Shown piece after piece: positions 33,048-46,200 of a DNA stretch of 64,000 nt. The stretch spans positions 35,002,766 to 35,066,765 of the forward strand of contig CM058234.1 of assembly GCA_030180135.1 (NCBI GenBank), written 5' to 3'. The notes below the pieces were generated by a model. That model searched no databases. It had not been told where the DNA came from and saw nothing but the letters and a program-made list of their open reading frames with translations. The position numbers were made by a program, and so were the translations under genes. Within the stretch, counting starts at the first letter, position 1. Each line of letters begins with the position of its first letter. The stretch comes from Orychophragmus violaceus. Lineage: Eukaryota; Streptophyta; Magnoliopsida; Brassicales; Brassicaceae.

Positions 33048-33440
33048 TCCTTAGACCTGAGTTCATCATGCTTTCTAGCATATGAATTGGTGCGCTTTGA
33101 CCTTGTCAAACGTCGTTCCGTAACTGGCGGCTATAACGGCATTGCTTAAGCGTATCATGAAGTATGTGTAGAAACAGGGATGGAACAAGATGGGATTTGT
33201 CCCTCCTATAAAACAGGAGATAAATATCTCAGGGCCCATCGAAGATTTGATACTGAGAAAATGCATGGCCGTGCTCAAACGAGGTGATTGTCAGTCGTTT
33301 GTTATATCAATATAGATCAGGAGTTCGATGAACATGATATTGGCTATAATAAGGATGACACAGTCTCTCGCCTTATGCCATATCGAGATATAGAGACGAA
33401 GGGATTATAGGAATAGGTGATTCCAGTACAAGTGGGAGAT
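33048..33440 (+). other. 3' noncoding module of element B, part 2, with PPT
   Basis: It continues directly from 25285 once element D and one TSD are ignored. It ends in AAGTGGGAGAT immediately before the 3' LTR. Confidence 0.85.
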
Positions 33441-34141
33441 TGTTGGGATTATGTCCTGAAATCACATTGTACTTACTCTAACGATAGTTGTATGTCGAGA
33501 TCAGACATGTTGTATGATACTGGTCGGTTGCAATGTTTTGCTAGAAGCCTCTTGCAGTCTGTAAGTTGTAGACTTACAGCCAGTATCATATGATCCTATA
33601 GGGTCACACACCTAAGCAATCTGGAAGGTTTTATATGGGAATGATCATCATGGTGATGATCAAGATGATGTGTATTGGATACGCATCAATATCGATTAAA
33701 GAGAAGTGTGTCGATCGACACAGTTGGTGTATCGATCGACACAGGGTCGATTCCGAAACTGATGTTTCGGTTTTATGACTTGGACCATTTCGGTTAAACC
33801 CGAAAGATGGTTTAGTCATAACAGGTCGTATATATAGGCTTATATGGTCGACCTGAACCCCAAACCATATTAGTTTTCTCGATCAGAAAACAGAAAGACG
33901 CTCTCTTCAATTCCCATATCCGGCACTAGCATCCCGGTGTTCCAGGTTGTGTGCGTGTGGACTACGATAGAGGCGAGGCATCTGAATCGCTCCAGATCTC
34001 GTCTTACCAGATTCATCTTCCGCTGCCAGAACAAGGTAAACGCGAGATCTATGATTCAATTACTTAAACCCTGAGATCCTAGGCTCGGAATTCAGACTTA
34101 GGGTTGCCTAATCGGATTAGGAACTGCTAGGAATTCCAACA
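33441..34141 (+). repeat. 3' LTR of element B (701 bp)
   Basis: TGTTGGGATTATG to GGAATTCCAACA, with about 14 differences from the 5' copy. The TSD caatc follows at 34142-34146. Confidence 0.94.
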
Positions 34142-34146
34142 CAATC

Positions 34147-34589
34147 CAATTGAACTGATATATCCTTTCGCACAGCCTGTGTCGATCGATGTACCCAGTG
34201 TGTCGATCGACACGGTGCGATTTCTAAATGGAAACCTAAATTTACAATAGGCGAATTCGCATGCATCGACCGACACAAACTTGTGTCGATCGACACTATG
34301 CGAAAACACAAGTTCTTTTGCATTTTCGCGGTGCATCGACCTATACACTCAGTGCATCGATCGATGCTGTGCGAAAACCCTAAAATATATTTTACGCGTT
34401 TTCGCGATGCATCGACCGACACAAACTTGTGTCGATCGACACAGTGCGAAAACACAGTTTCATCGTTTTTTTCAACAGCGAAATAATCCGAGATTCAATT
34501 CTCCAAAACACGATTTTTAAAGCATTAATCTATTCAAATACATCAGTTTTCGAATTAAATGCTTCAGATTCAATAGACTAAACCCTAAT
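34147..34589 (-). repeat. 5' leader of element C, part 2: four large palindromic units
   Basis: Four units (about 34166-34220, 34250-34306, 34323-34377 and 34399-34452) each contain two CGATCGA- or CGACCGA-type cores. Most are bordered by TTTCGC on one side and GCGAAAA on the other, so each unit is itself an imperfect inverted repeat of roughly 55 bp. Confidence 0.75.
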
Positions 34590-34602
34590 AGCTATGATTG
34601 CA
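34590..34602 (-). other. Decayed primer binding site of element C
   Basis: AGCTATGATTGCA, one base before the LTR, matches 9 of 13 positions of GGCTCTGATACCA. Confidence 0.65.
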
Positions 34603-34603
34603 C

Positions 34604-35279
34604 TATTGGAATCCCTAGGATCTGGGGTTTATTTAATTGAATCTAAGAACTGACCTCGTGGTTACCTGGAGATTGGCAGCGGAATGAAGATCAGGTAATC
34701 GAGATCAAGAGCGCCTCAGAAGCTGCGCCTCTACTGCAGTCCACACGCACCCAAACTGGAATACGCCGTGATGCTAGTGCCGGTGATCGGATCTCCTGGG
34801 ATGCTATGAGTTTCTTTGTCTCTGCTTTCTCTCTGAAAAGCGACACTGACGGCTAGGGTCCAGGTCGATCATATAAGACTTTATATATATCGACCTGGGA
34901 TAACTGAAAACGACCGTCGGATCAAACCCAACTCGTTTAAATCATTAACTCGAAACGTCAGTCTCGAGGCCCAATATGCATCGATCGACACACTTACTGT
35001 GTCGATCGACACACCTCTTCAAAACTCAATTCAAGGTGTATCCAATACACATTGATCATATCATACGCCAATGATCAATCCCATACAAAGTTTATCCAGC
35101 TTGCTTAGGTGTGTGACCCTGTAGGTTCACACGATACTAGAAATGAGTTACAACTCATTTGTCATAAGCGGTTTCTAGCAAAACATTACGACTACTCAGT
35201 ATCACATGAATTGTCCGATCTCGACAATACAACTATCTTTAGGGTTAGTACAATATGATTTCAGGACATAATCCCAACA
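34604..35279 (-). repeat. 5' LTR of element C (676 bp)
   Basis: Same length as the 6224 copy with about 14 differences. The terminal TG is mutated to TA. Confidence 0.92.
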
Positions 35280-35284
35280 AAATT

Positions 35285-36290
35285 TCGTTCCATTGAAAGA
35301 ATTATCCTTTCAAAAGGTTAATCCTACTATTTGTGTCACTATTGTTCATAAATGGATTTCATACGTTGCTGGGAAGCAAACCTACTTCTTGATTTTGGCC
35401 GATGAATCCGTAAGTTATTTCAACATGATAAGAGCCATAATACTCTTTTGGCATACTATATTACATCGATTAAGTCAAACAACTATAATATGTTATTGTT
35501 ATCATTGCGTTAACTTTTTGATTCAATTTGTCTTTCTCAGGGCTGTAAGATGGAAACTAAGATTGAATACCCAACCAAACTACAGTATGAATTGTTGTTC
35601 ACCAAAAGCATCGAATTATTCTATTTTACAAAGTTTTTGCTTCAGCCGTAAACGGGTATTAATCGTACAACTAAACATCCACTTAGAGTTGTGTTCAAAC
35701 ATGAAACTTTGATGACCCCGACTGATAGTTTGAACAAAAGATTATTTTGTGAATTTACAAAATTTGATGACATTCAATCAAAGGATAACACATACTTGAT
35801 CGGTGAGCCATTCATAGCATTTTATGAATATGTATTTGATACAATATGATTTTCTATTAAAATAATGTTTCATATCGCATAGATTTAGTTGGCTTAGTTC
35901 GACGAGTTGAAGATTTGGAAGTCATTCATAAAACCGGTCCAAATCCATTTTAGATTAAATTCCAACTTATTGATTAAAGGTATTTAATAATCGCTAAACA
36001 TATAAGATACCCTTTGTATGAGTGTATATATTAGACAAATGTCTTGGTTGTTTTATATGCAATGTCATTCCATGTGTTCTGTTTGGTAACCATGCAAAGC
36101 AATTGTACAAGGCAATCAAACCTGGACCTCATTCTATTCAGTATTGTGTTATGCGTTTCTGTAAGGTTGACGGCTACCCATGTTTTTTTACCTAATCTCT
36201 GTCATTATTATGTATTATATGTTTTAATTACTAGCAACTCACCTCTAATTATATTTAGTTATACACTTTAAACATAGGTAAAAAGTTTGT
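35285..36290 (+). pseudogene. RPA70-like N-terminal OB-fold gene (RPA gene 2), interrupted
   Basis: The reading from the ATG at 6214 continues here with FVPLKELSFQK, typical of plant RPA-like OB-fold (DUF223-type) proteins that bind single-stranded DNA. Exon 1 ends at 35409 before GTAAGT. Exon 2 runs 35541-35802 and is broken by TAA at 35649-35651. Exon 3 starts at 35883 (DLVGLVRRVEDLEV) and hits TAG near 35951. A fourth piece near 36085-36180 (GNHAKQLYKAIKPG, VMRFCKVDGYP) matches the end of the second OB fold. Stops besides the insertion show it is dead. RPA gene 1 lies upstream on the same strand, so the two are a tandem pair. Confidence 0.72.
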
Positions 36291-36351
36291 CACATCTTTT
36301 GACGATTAGAAGAGGATGCCTTGAGGCGAAACCAAGGCGATGAGAAAAACG

Positions 36352-37421
<1,070 letters not shown>

Positions 37422-37433
37422 CAATAATATATG

Positions 37434-37589
37434 TTTTTTTTTAATTATGTGAAAGTTTCGGATCTTAGGCAAGACAACTTTTGAAAACTCTTATTAAAAA
37501 ATAATTTTTTATATTAAGGATGGTTTGAACATGGAACATACAAAAATCAACCCCTTTATGCTTCCACTACGCTACCAACACTTTGGTAG
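37434..37589 (-). mobile_element. tRNA-derived SINE-like element (156 bp)
   Basis: Read on the minus strand it has an RNA polymerase III A box, TAGCGTAGTGG (37564-37574), 33 bp from a B box, GTTCAAACC (37522-37530), both exact matches to the consensus. It ends in a run of nine A (37434-37442 on the plus strand). It is flanked by 12-bp direct repeats, caataatatatg (37422-37433) and caataacatatg (37590-37601), with one mismatch. This is the structure of a short retroposon copied by LINE enzymes; the family is not identified. Confidence 0.7.
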
Positions 37590-37601
37590 CAATAACATAT
37601 G

Positions 37602-38100
37602 TTTCGAAGTCTTTTTGTTTACTTGAGATTAAACTAGGAAGATAAGCCTCCTAACCGAGACTAGGAAAATGGTGAAATGGAAAAAAGTGTTTGTTGTGTA
37701 GCTCTCTCATTTGATTGGATGGAGGTGTGAATGAGATGAATTTGCAAGATGAAAGTGATGGTGAGCAATTCATTTGTTCAGTGGGCTTAATTGAATCTCT
37801 CAATCAGGTTACAAACTATCTAAATCACTTAAGATAGCCTGAAATTTAGACTTCTCAGAAGATAGTGAATCACTTACAAAACTCTAAAAGAAAAAAAATA
37901 TTCAAAGAACAGACTTTGAAAAGAATAAATACTGTGATTTATTTCTAAAACAATTGAGAGTGATTTACATGAATTCAAAGCTGAGCTTTTATAAGCTAAC
38001 AGAAAACTGTCTTTTTTCACTAGAAGATTTTTCATTCATTATACAGAGATGCAATACGGTTTTAGAATACAGAGATCGGATACGATTTTACCAACAACTA
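37602..38100. other. Intergenic sequence, nothing recognised
   Basis: AT-rich unique-looking sequence with no supported gene, repeat or element terminus. Confidence 0.5.
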
Positions 38101-39330
38101 AGCCGGCTATCACATGACGATACCAGAGCCTAAAGCCCAAAACATGGGAGCCAAGAAAAAATAACACCCTTATAGACAAAGGATTACTAGGACTTACAAG
38201 CTAAAAATGACCAAAGCAAGAGACAAAAGACAGATCCATACCAAGCAGACATGACAACGGAGAGGCGGCGAGCACCAAACATGAGAGAGAAAAGGAGCGA
38301 AACACCTAAAAGCGGAGATTTATTGAGGCTGACCTACCGACACTCATTATATTGCTCCACCATCTAAAGCCACGAGCAAGCCGTATGCAGACCACGCCAA
38401 AGGAAAACGAAGGACACTCTGTTTACCATTCGCCACCGATCGACTAGATGCTAGAAGGGCCGAAGCCCCAATTCCTTAAGGTTGGGCCGGAGAACCCTTG
38501 CCAATGGTAGAAGACCCGAGGCAGAAGATAAAGAAGAGGACCACAGGAACTATGCCGTTGCAACCAACGGAAAGGAAAAGCACACTCACAATGCCCAGAA
38601 CAACACCGCACGAAGCCAATAAACCAGAAACCACAACCACATTGCAGACCAAAGAAAACCGGACTAACCAAACCGCTAGCAGGAAACCCAAAGCCACGCA
38701 GCAGAAGCTCTTCATTGATCTGATCGAAAATCACATGCAGCCAACACTAACCAGAGGACCTAACCCTTAACAACCTAAACCGAAGACTATTCGAATACCA
38801 ACTACCAAACCAGATCTAAACCACTAAACTACAACCAAATTCCCGATCAATCGGCCGATCCAAAACCAAGGGCAAGGAGAACTTTACCCGACACAACAAT
38901 CTGGCAAGAGAGGCTCCGGTAGAGGACAACCAACCTGCAGCCACGACACCACACACTCACGGGAGGTGGAGTTCCGGAGAAGACGAGTAGATCCGGCCAG
39001 GTAGGAAGACAGACGAAGCAAAATACTCGACACCGACAGGTACACCGGCAGACAATAACAAGCCTCTCACAGGAAAGAGCCTCACCACCAGCAGTCGGAG
39101 AAAGCCCAGGAGCACCAGAATCGGCCGAAGACAGGAGAACCGGAGGATATCTACGCCGATAAGCAAATAGAGCGAGGACAGAGGCCCTCCCTGGTGCCGT
39201 CAAGAAGACCGGCCACCGAGGAAGCAAGGAACAACGGAAAGAGGCTGGTGGCGCTTCTCGGTTAAAGTGTCCGAGAGGTTTCTAGGGCGAACCTGCATAG
39301 AAAACAGTCTATAAAAGATAATACAAGAAA
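38101..39330. other. GC-richer block of unknown origin
   Basis: Clearly higher in GC than its flanks. The minus strand has frames of 96 aa (38444-38734) and 126 aa (38847-39227) and the plus strand one of 90 aa; none shows a known domain. Composition and polarity could fit the untranslated part of an old LINE or a transduplicated gene fragment, but no ends or TSDs were found. Confidence 0.35.
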
Positions 39331-39799
39331 AATAATCATGAAATTTAAAGAATATGACCTTTGGACTTGATTGGGAAAATCTATCAGAATCAAGGGATTT
39401 GTGGCTTTGCGTATATATGGTGAGTTTGGGGAATATTCTAGACGCCTTGGGATGTTTCTGCAAGTCCTTAAATCACAGCCAGATTCATTGGGAAAGAGCT
39501 GTTAGGTATGCATGCTATTTCATTATAAGAAATACTGTAAATAGTCACGGAACAACCACAAAACTTTTGTGGCTATGAAAAATCAGCCACGAATAGCCAC
39601 AAAATAGTCACAAAACTACAAATCGAATTTCGTGGATATTTGTGGCTATCCATGGAAAAATAACCACGAAATACACTTCGTGGCTATATTTTCCACGAAT
39701 AGCCACGACATGCTTCGTGGGAGGAGTTAACCACGAATAACCACCAAACATTTCTTGCCACGAAATGTTTTGTGGTTATTCGTGGCTATTCAAAGCCCT

Positions 39800-41040
39800 A
39801 AGTCCCAAACAAAACCTAAATCTAAAATATAAATCAAAACCTAAGTATTAAAACTTCAATTACTATAACATAACTAAAGTTAAGATTACACACTTATAAA
39901 ATCTTATTTTCCAAATTTAATATTTTCAAACATTAACTTAAAAACTTTAAACATATCCCCTCAAATCATATACTTTAAACCATTAATCATACACTTTAAA
40001 CTTTAATTTTTTAATCATAAACTATTAAATCAAAATATAATTACTCATTAAATACATACAACTAATATTTAAGCATTTTATTTTTTACAATTATAAATTT
40101 AAAACCCTAAACCCCAAGTAAACCCTAAAACTTTAAAGTATAAACAAAAATATAATAACTAAATCTCTAATTATTATAATATACCAAAATTAAGATTCAA
40201 AACTTACTATTTTCCAAATATACTATTTTAACATTAACTTAAAACTTTAAATATAACCCTTCAAATTCTATACCCTAAACAAACTCTAAAACACTAAAGT
40301 ACAAACAAAAATCAAATTATTTAAATTTCAATTTCTATAACATATACGAAACTAATATTCAACATTTATAAAAATAAAAATATATCCCAAACCTATTACT
40401 TTCAAATATTAACTTATAACCCTAAATACAACCATTTAAACTCTATATAATAAACCATAATCATACTCTAAACTTAGTTTTAATCATAAACTATAAAATC
40501 AAAATATAAAAAAATAATTTCTGTACATAAAACTAATATCTAACCATTTAAATATATATATATATATATATATATTACATAAAATTAATTAACACTATTT
40601 AAAATTAATTCTAATGATTTTTTTGAAACTCTACTTATCTTTTAAAGTTAATATTAAATTTAAAATTATTAAAAACGATTAATTATTATTATATATATAT
40701 ATATACACAAAATAAAATTTAAAACTTTTCAAATGAATAAAATAATGTAAACAAAAATTAAAATTAAATTTAATCCTTTTCTTATTATATATACTCATTT
40801 TTAATTATTTGTAAATCATTTATAAATTTTCAAACTTTGAAAAGTTTTATCTTTTATATTATTAACTTTTTTAAAAATAAAAAAATTATTTTAACCAGTT
40901 CTATTATTTTTAAATTATTTTTTGATTATTATATATTTATTATATCCAAAATATTATATTTGTTAATAGTCCTCTACTTGGGTCCTTAATATGGACCATT
41001 GAGTAAATCATATCAAGGGCCCAGATTTTTTTTTTAGTAG
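39800..41040. other. AT-rich core of the CACTA element
   Basis: Low-complexity AT-rich sequence with scattered AAACCCTAAA motifs and TA runs near 40555 and 40690. No gene. Confidence 0.6.
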
Positions 41041-41149
41041 TTACTCGGATCGACTTTTCAGCCGTTGGATCTCTATCTCATTTCATATCCTGGCCATTGA
41101 ATCTCATTAACCTAATTGCTATCTTTAGTTACAAAAAAAAACCCTACAA

Positions 41150-41800
41150 TCTATGCCGTTTCCTCTCTTCTCCTCTCATCTTCATTTTTTTCTTTTGTCT
41201 GTTCTCATTCATCAAAGACCTTCGATTTTACAGAAGAGACAAACAATGAACCATAGCAGAAGGAGAGGAGATGAAGACGACCGATCTCCCTGCTCCACCG
41301 ATCTCCCTCCGAATCCTCTGGCCCACGAGTCGTCGACGAAGAGCTCGAACTTCTTCTTCTCCGTCAGTCTTCTTCTTCTCCTCCTTCACATCGACCATGA
41401 AGCTTCGAATCTCCAACGTCTTCTGCCTCCATCTCTTTCAACGAGAGGTCGTCACTCAAATCGGAGTGCACCGTAGCTCAAATCAGATTTCATCCAGATC
41501 CCGTTGCCCTTAATCCTAATCCAAGCTGGAATCCAAGAGTTACGAGAACGAATCAACGGTGTGAATGAATCGACGGATCTTCCGTGACCAAAGTTGTGGG
41601 TGGAGGTGTTATTGTGGTGGTAGCAGTGGTGGTGGTCCGTCATAGGAGTTGGTGCCGTAGTGATAGCAGCGGAGGTGGTTTGTCATCGGAGATGGTACCG
41701 TGGTGGTAGCAGCGGAGGTGTAGTTCGTCGCCGGAGGTAGTTGGTCGGCGTCGGAGGTTAAACGCAGTGGCGACGGCACGTCGTAAGTGGTGTCGTAGTG
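41150..41800. other. GC-richer gene-like cargo in the CACTA element
   Basis: The composition shifts sharply. A pyrimidine-rich leader precedes an ATG-containing, exon-like stretch (41153-41510), then a minisatellite built from GGTGGTAGCAGCGGAGGT-like units (41600-41760). No domain is recognised. This pattern suggests a captured host fragment. Confidence 0.4.
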
Positions 41801-42186
41801 TATATATATATATATATTTTTTGTATTTCTTTTGTTTAGTATTTTGTATTTTTTTGTATTTCGTTTATAAATAAAAAATATTTAAATGATTATTTTTTGT
41901 ATTTATTTTTTTATTATTATTTTAAATAGCCACGAAAAAGATTGTATCTATTCGTGGAAATATAGCTACGAAATATGTCATAGTTATTCATGGCTAATAA
42001 CCACGAAAATTTTCGTCGCTAATCCGTGGAAGCGTTGCCACGAATTATCACGAATCTGTGATATCCACGAGCTCATAGCCACGAAATAATTTCATAGCTA
42101 TATGTGGCTATGATCATTACAACCACAAATTTTTCTCACAGCCACAATAAAATTTGGGGATATGAGACAGTTTTTTTGTGGTGTTT

Positions 42187-43116
42187 GGCTGCAATAATGG
42201 CAAGTGTAGTTGAGGTCATCTAAAGGTGGTAAATGAAGTCCCAAAACGTTGTAGTTTTGGTTTATATCCTTTTTTGGTCACCACTAATGATTTTGTGGAC
42301 ATTTAAATCCATGAGGCTTCAAATATGATAAGTTGAATATATCTTTGATCCTCCTAATCAAGTAGTTGCTGGTGTATGGTAAGATGATGGGTCTCTTCCA
42401 GATTATTAGATATGTATCTTGGTCGCCAAAATTTGATTTGCAATAGATAAAATCTTTGAATCTCTAAATAAAGTAAGCTGGAAATCAACCGGTTTAAAAA
42501 TTGAATAAATTCATCTTCTAAATTCCAATTGTAATGATTCAAAGTTTTCCTGATTACTTCATCGATTAAGTTTCAGCACAAATTGAATTGTAGCTTAAAT
42601 TCTCTCGGTTGTCATTGTATAGCCAATGTGCTCTCCAAACGGATGTACCACCGCTGCAATTAAAACCATGCATCATATTATTTTGTACACATAGTCATTG
42701 TATTATATTATTGTCATTGCATCAAGTCGTTCTTTTATTAAAGTGCAAGACGTCTTATTGTTATGAAACCGTCATTTTATCCATACCATACTAGCTAAAT
42801 ACATTATATTAATCAGTTGTAAGAACATATGTGAAAATCGCGTTTTTTGTTGAAAATCAACACAGTTAGGTTATGATAAGTATTGTTTTAAATTTTCAAT
42901 GTAAAAATTATGATAACAAAACCATGTTACCATCAAGTAAAAATTAATACAAAATAGTAAAGATAACATAATCCAAGAGTTTACTTGTTTCCATGGGAGT
43001 ATAATAGAATTTTAAACATGTTTTCTTTTTAGTGACAAAAAAGTTGTTCTTTTAATTTTTTTGAAGAGTTTTAGGCATTTAATCGGAGAGAAAGTAACAG
43101 TTAATGCTTAACATAG
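42187..43116. other. Intergenic sequence between CACTA element and LINE
   Basis: AT-rich, without a supported gene. The CER1-like gene to the right has no recognisable downstream exon here. Confidence 0.45.
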
Positions 43117-43256
43117 TTGATTATATGTTTTTTGCAAAAGGTAAAATTTCATTCAGGAATGAAATTGAGGTAAAAATTTACCTAATACATAAGAAGCATT
43201 GGCAAAAAAAAGAAGTGGAAAAAACAAGGATTCACAACGTAGGGAAGAGAAGTCTT

Positions 43257-46200
43257 CTAATAATCAAGCCAAAATCCCATGAGGTTTCTGAACTTGCGTC
43301 TTTCTTTATGAGTCAAAATTGTGTTACACACCAGCCTGTCAAGCTGCTTGAAGACCGTTTGCCAAGGTATAGCCGTAGAGTTATGGACCATATTGTTCCG
43401 CTGCTTCCAAATGGAGTAAACCGCAGCTTGAGCCACCACTCTCCTAAGCGTCCGAGGGGAATCGTGAGATCCCGATCTCGACCAGGCCATAAGCGAGTCC
43501 CAATAAGCGAAGCCCGTGGTACCCTACCAAAGCCGTTGCTTGACCGATCTCCATATGTTATCAGCATAAGGACAGGTTAGGAGAATATGGTCTCTAGTTT
43601 CCGGCGCCAGAGAGCATATAGGGCAGTCTACAGAAATGGTCATGCCCCAGTTAGACAGCCGAGATCTCGTTGGAAGCCTGCCGAGCTGCGCTATCCAGAA
43701 GAGAAACGAGTGCTTTGGGGTAGATCCTTTGAACCAGACCGTGTGAGCCCAATCTTTCCCTCCCTCTCGTTGTCTCAGAGCATGCCATGTATTTTTGGAG
43801 GAGAATCGATCCTGCACAACATCATCGACAGACCAAATGAATACATCATCCTCAAGGTTATAGCGCGGTGCACTTAGAGTGGTTAGATGGGCAAGCAGGT
43901 CGAGTGCTCTATCAGATCTTGGCTCCGGAAGAGCCATCCATTTCGATTAAAAGCATAACAGACCGGAGCAGCAATGTCGATACGAAGCATGGAGGGGCCA
44001 GCTTCGCCTATGAAGAGAATCAGAGGCCCGAATGGTGTCCATGAGTCGTACCATAAGCGCAGTGTTCTTCCGTTCCCGAGCACGCCTTTGATGAAGGTGG
44101 CAGCAAGCGGCCGCAGCCTTATCAACGTTTTCCAACCCTAAGAGTCACCTTGCTTCGGATTTATTTCCCAGAAGCTTTTCTCGTTCATATAATGATACAT
44201 GTTCCAGGCTACCCACAAGGAGCCACTGTTTTCAAAAAGCAGCCACACTAGTCTCAAACAAAGCACCGTATTCCAAGTTCCAAACCATCTTAGGCCCAAG
44301 CTCCCTTCTGATTTGGGAAGGCAAACCATGCTCCAAGCAACCTTGCCCACTTTTGGTTTCTCAATATCACCCGACCACAGGAATCGCGAACAAAGCGTCT
44401 CAATTTTCCGCAAGCAGGCCTTAGGAATTAAGAAGCTGGAAATCCAAAAAATTACGTTACCGGCAATAACAGACTTAATGAGCTGAGCGCGTCCAGCGTA
44501 AGAGAGGGCTTTTGCCGACCAGGAGCGGAAAGTGAGGGTGAGTTTAGTCAACAAAGGCGCATACTCACTGACCTTGAGCTTCCTATGCATTAAAGGGAGT
44601 CCGAGGTATCTTATAGGGAGAGATCCTAAATTGAAGCCGAAACGCACAATAGAAGAGGCTTCAATATGGCTCAATCCTGCATGAAAGATTTCAGTCTTGT
44701 TAGGGTTCATGTTGAGTCCAGACCAGGAAGCAAAGTCCTCTAAGGTGTCCACAATACCATGCAAAGAGTTGGAGTGACCGTCGAAGAAGATCATGACATT
44801 GTCGGCGAACATGAGATGCGAGATTTCAAGAGCCTCAGTTTTCAGATGATAGTTGATCAGCCCAGATTGGTAACGGCTATGCATCAGCTTGGAGAAGGCT
44901 TCCATGGCTAGCACGAAGAGGTAGGGCGAGATAGGGTCACCTTGTCTAAGGCCCCTAGTGCTCTTGAAAAAACCCGAGCTAGCACCATTTATACAGACCG
45001 AGAAGGTGGCAGAAGTGAGACATTGCTCGATCCAGGAGATGAAAATAGGCGGAATCCCTATCGCTTTAAGAATAGCTAGCACAAAATCCCAGTGAACGGA
45101 GTCAAACGCTTTCCTCAAATCTACTTTAAGTGTGGCTCTAGGCGATATGTTTTTCCTGTTGTAGCCTTGCACAATCTCCGTGGCTAATAAACATTCTCAG
45201 CAAGAAGGCGTCCCGGCATGAAGGCCGATTGAGTATGCGAGATAACCGACTTGAGAATATCTTTCAATCTGCTGGCCAGCAGCTTGGAAATCACCTTGTA
45301 GATGGTGTTTAGATAGGAGATAGGGCGGAAGTCACTTGGCGAGGAAGCATTAGTTGTCTTAGGGATAAGAACCAAGGTTGTGGCGTTTAGCTGCTTATAG
45401 AGCTGCTTAGAATCGAAGAACTCTAAGACCGCTGCCGTAACCTCCGGACCAACAATAGTCCAACATCCTATGAAAAATTCGGCAGTATACCCATCTGGAC
45501 CGCTACATTTGTTCCGAGGCATGTCAAAGAAAGCATCCCGGACGTACGCTGGTGAGAAAGGATGCAATAAGGCCGAAACCTGCTCCTCCGTGCACCTGAA
45601 ATTCATTAGTAAGTCGATATCATCCTGACAAAATTGCGGAGGATCCACTGGACTGCTCATAAGGCCTTTGAAAAAGCTAACCCAATAAGCTGCGATGTCA
45701 TTCGGATCATCAACTCTATTTCCCGCTGTGTCAATCAGAAAGTGAATATGGTTCGCTGCTCTTCTTGTATTCACAATCCTATGAAAGTAGGCAGAGCTAG
45801 CATCGCCATCCTTTAACCAGGCTATACAGGGCCGTTGGTAAATCAAAGCTTCCTCCGCAGCCATAAGAACTTGCCACTTGCGCAAGGCCTCTATCTCAAT
45901 CACATCATTCTGGGGACAAGGTCTTAGCAGAACCTGATTTTGAGCATCCAAGAGGATTTTGTGAGCCTCGTCCACCCGGAGTTCCAGGTTTGAATAGTTG
46001 GTTTTAGAGAAATCTCTGATACACTGCTTAAGAATCCCTAGCTTCTTGATAACCCTGAACATATATGATCCATTGACAGTAACAGAAAACCAAGACTCGG
46101 AAACGACGGGCAGAAACGCATCATTTTGCAGCAGGAAGTTAGTGAATCGGAAACTGCCTTTCTTAGGAATGTGGTCACTGCTTAGGATCAAGCGGCAGCA

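Larger units (their letters stand above)
12203..34141 (+). mobile_element. Copia-type element B nested in C
   Basis: The 701-bp LTRs at 12203-12903 and 33441-34141 are flanked by a perfect TSD caatc (12198-12202 and 34142-34146). About 14 LTR differences suggest roughly 1.4 My. Elements A (in gag) and D (in the 3' noncoding module) interrupt it. Without these and their TSD copies it is about 6.9 kb. Its gag was open before A landed and its pol is broken. Confidence 0.95.
6224..35279 (-). mobile_element. Copia-type element C, outermost of a nested set
   Basis: The 676-bp LTRs at 6224-6899 and 34604-35279 flank a minus-strand interior. Near-TSDs are gaatt (6219-6223) and aaatt (35280-35284). 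About 14 differences between LTRs suggest roughly 1.5 My. The interior is split by element B after 12202 and resumes at 34147. Order on the minus strand: LTR, decayed primer site, leader with palindromes, gag, broken pol, 3' noncoding module, PPT, LTR. It inserted into the first exon of an RPA-like gene. Confidence 0.92.
39521..42183. mobile_element. Non-autonomous CACTA (En/Spm-type) DNA transposon
   Basis: The left end CATTATAAGAAATACTGT and the right end (inverted, CACCACAAAAAAACTGT) are imperfect terminal inverted repeats of the CACTACAAGAAAA type. Both are flanked by TTT (39518-39520 and 42184-42186), the 3-bp TSD expected of this superfamily. Subterminal regions (about 39540-39790 and 41925-42150) are packed with TTCGTGGCTA-type motifs in both orientations, where transposase would bind. 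No transposase frame exists inside, so it depends on a relative. Confidence 0.8.

Noticed and set aside
37522..37574. tRNA gene on the minus strand
   Set aside because: A and B boxes are present but no cloverleaf with paired acceptor stem is seen; A tail and TSDs fit a SINE.
40095..40135. Telomere-like AAACCCTAAA motifs
   Set aside because: Scattered single motifs in AT-rich sequence, not a tandem telomeric array.
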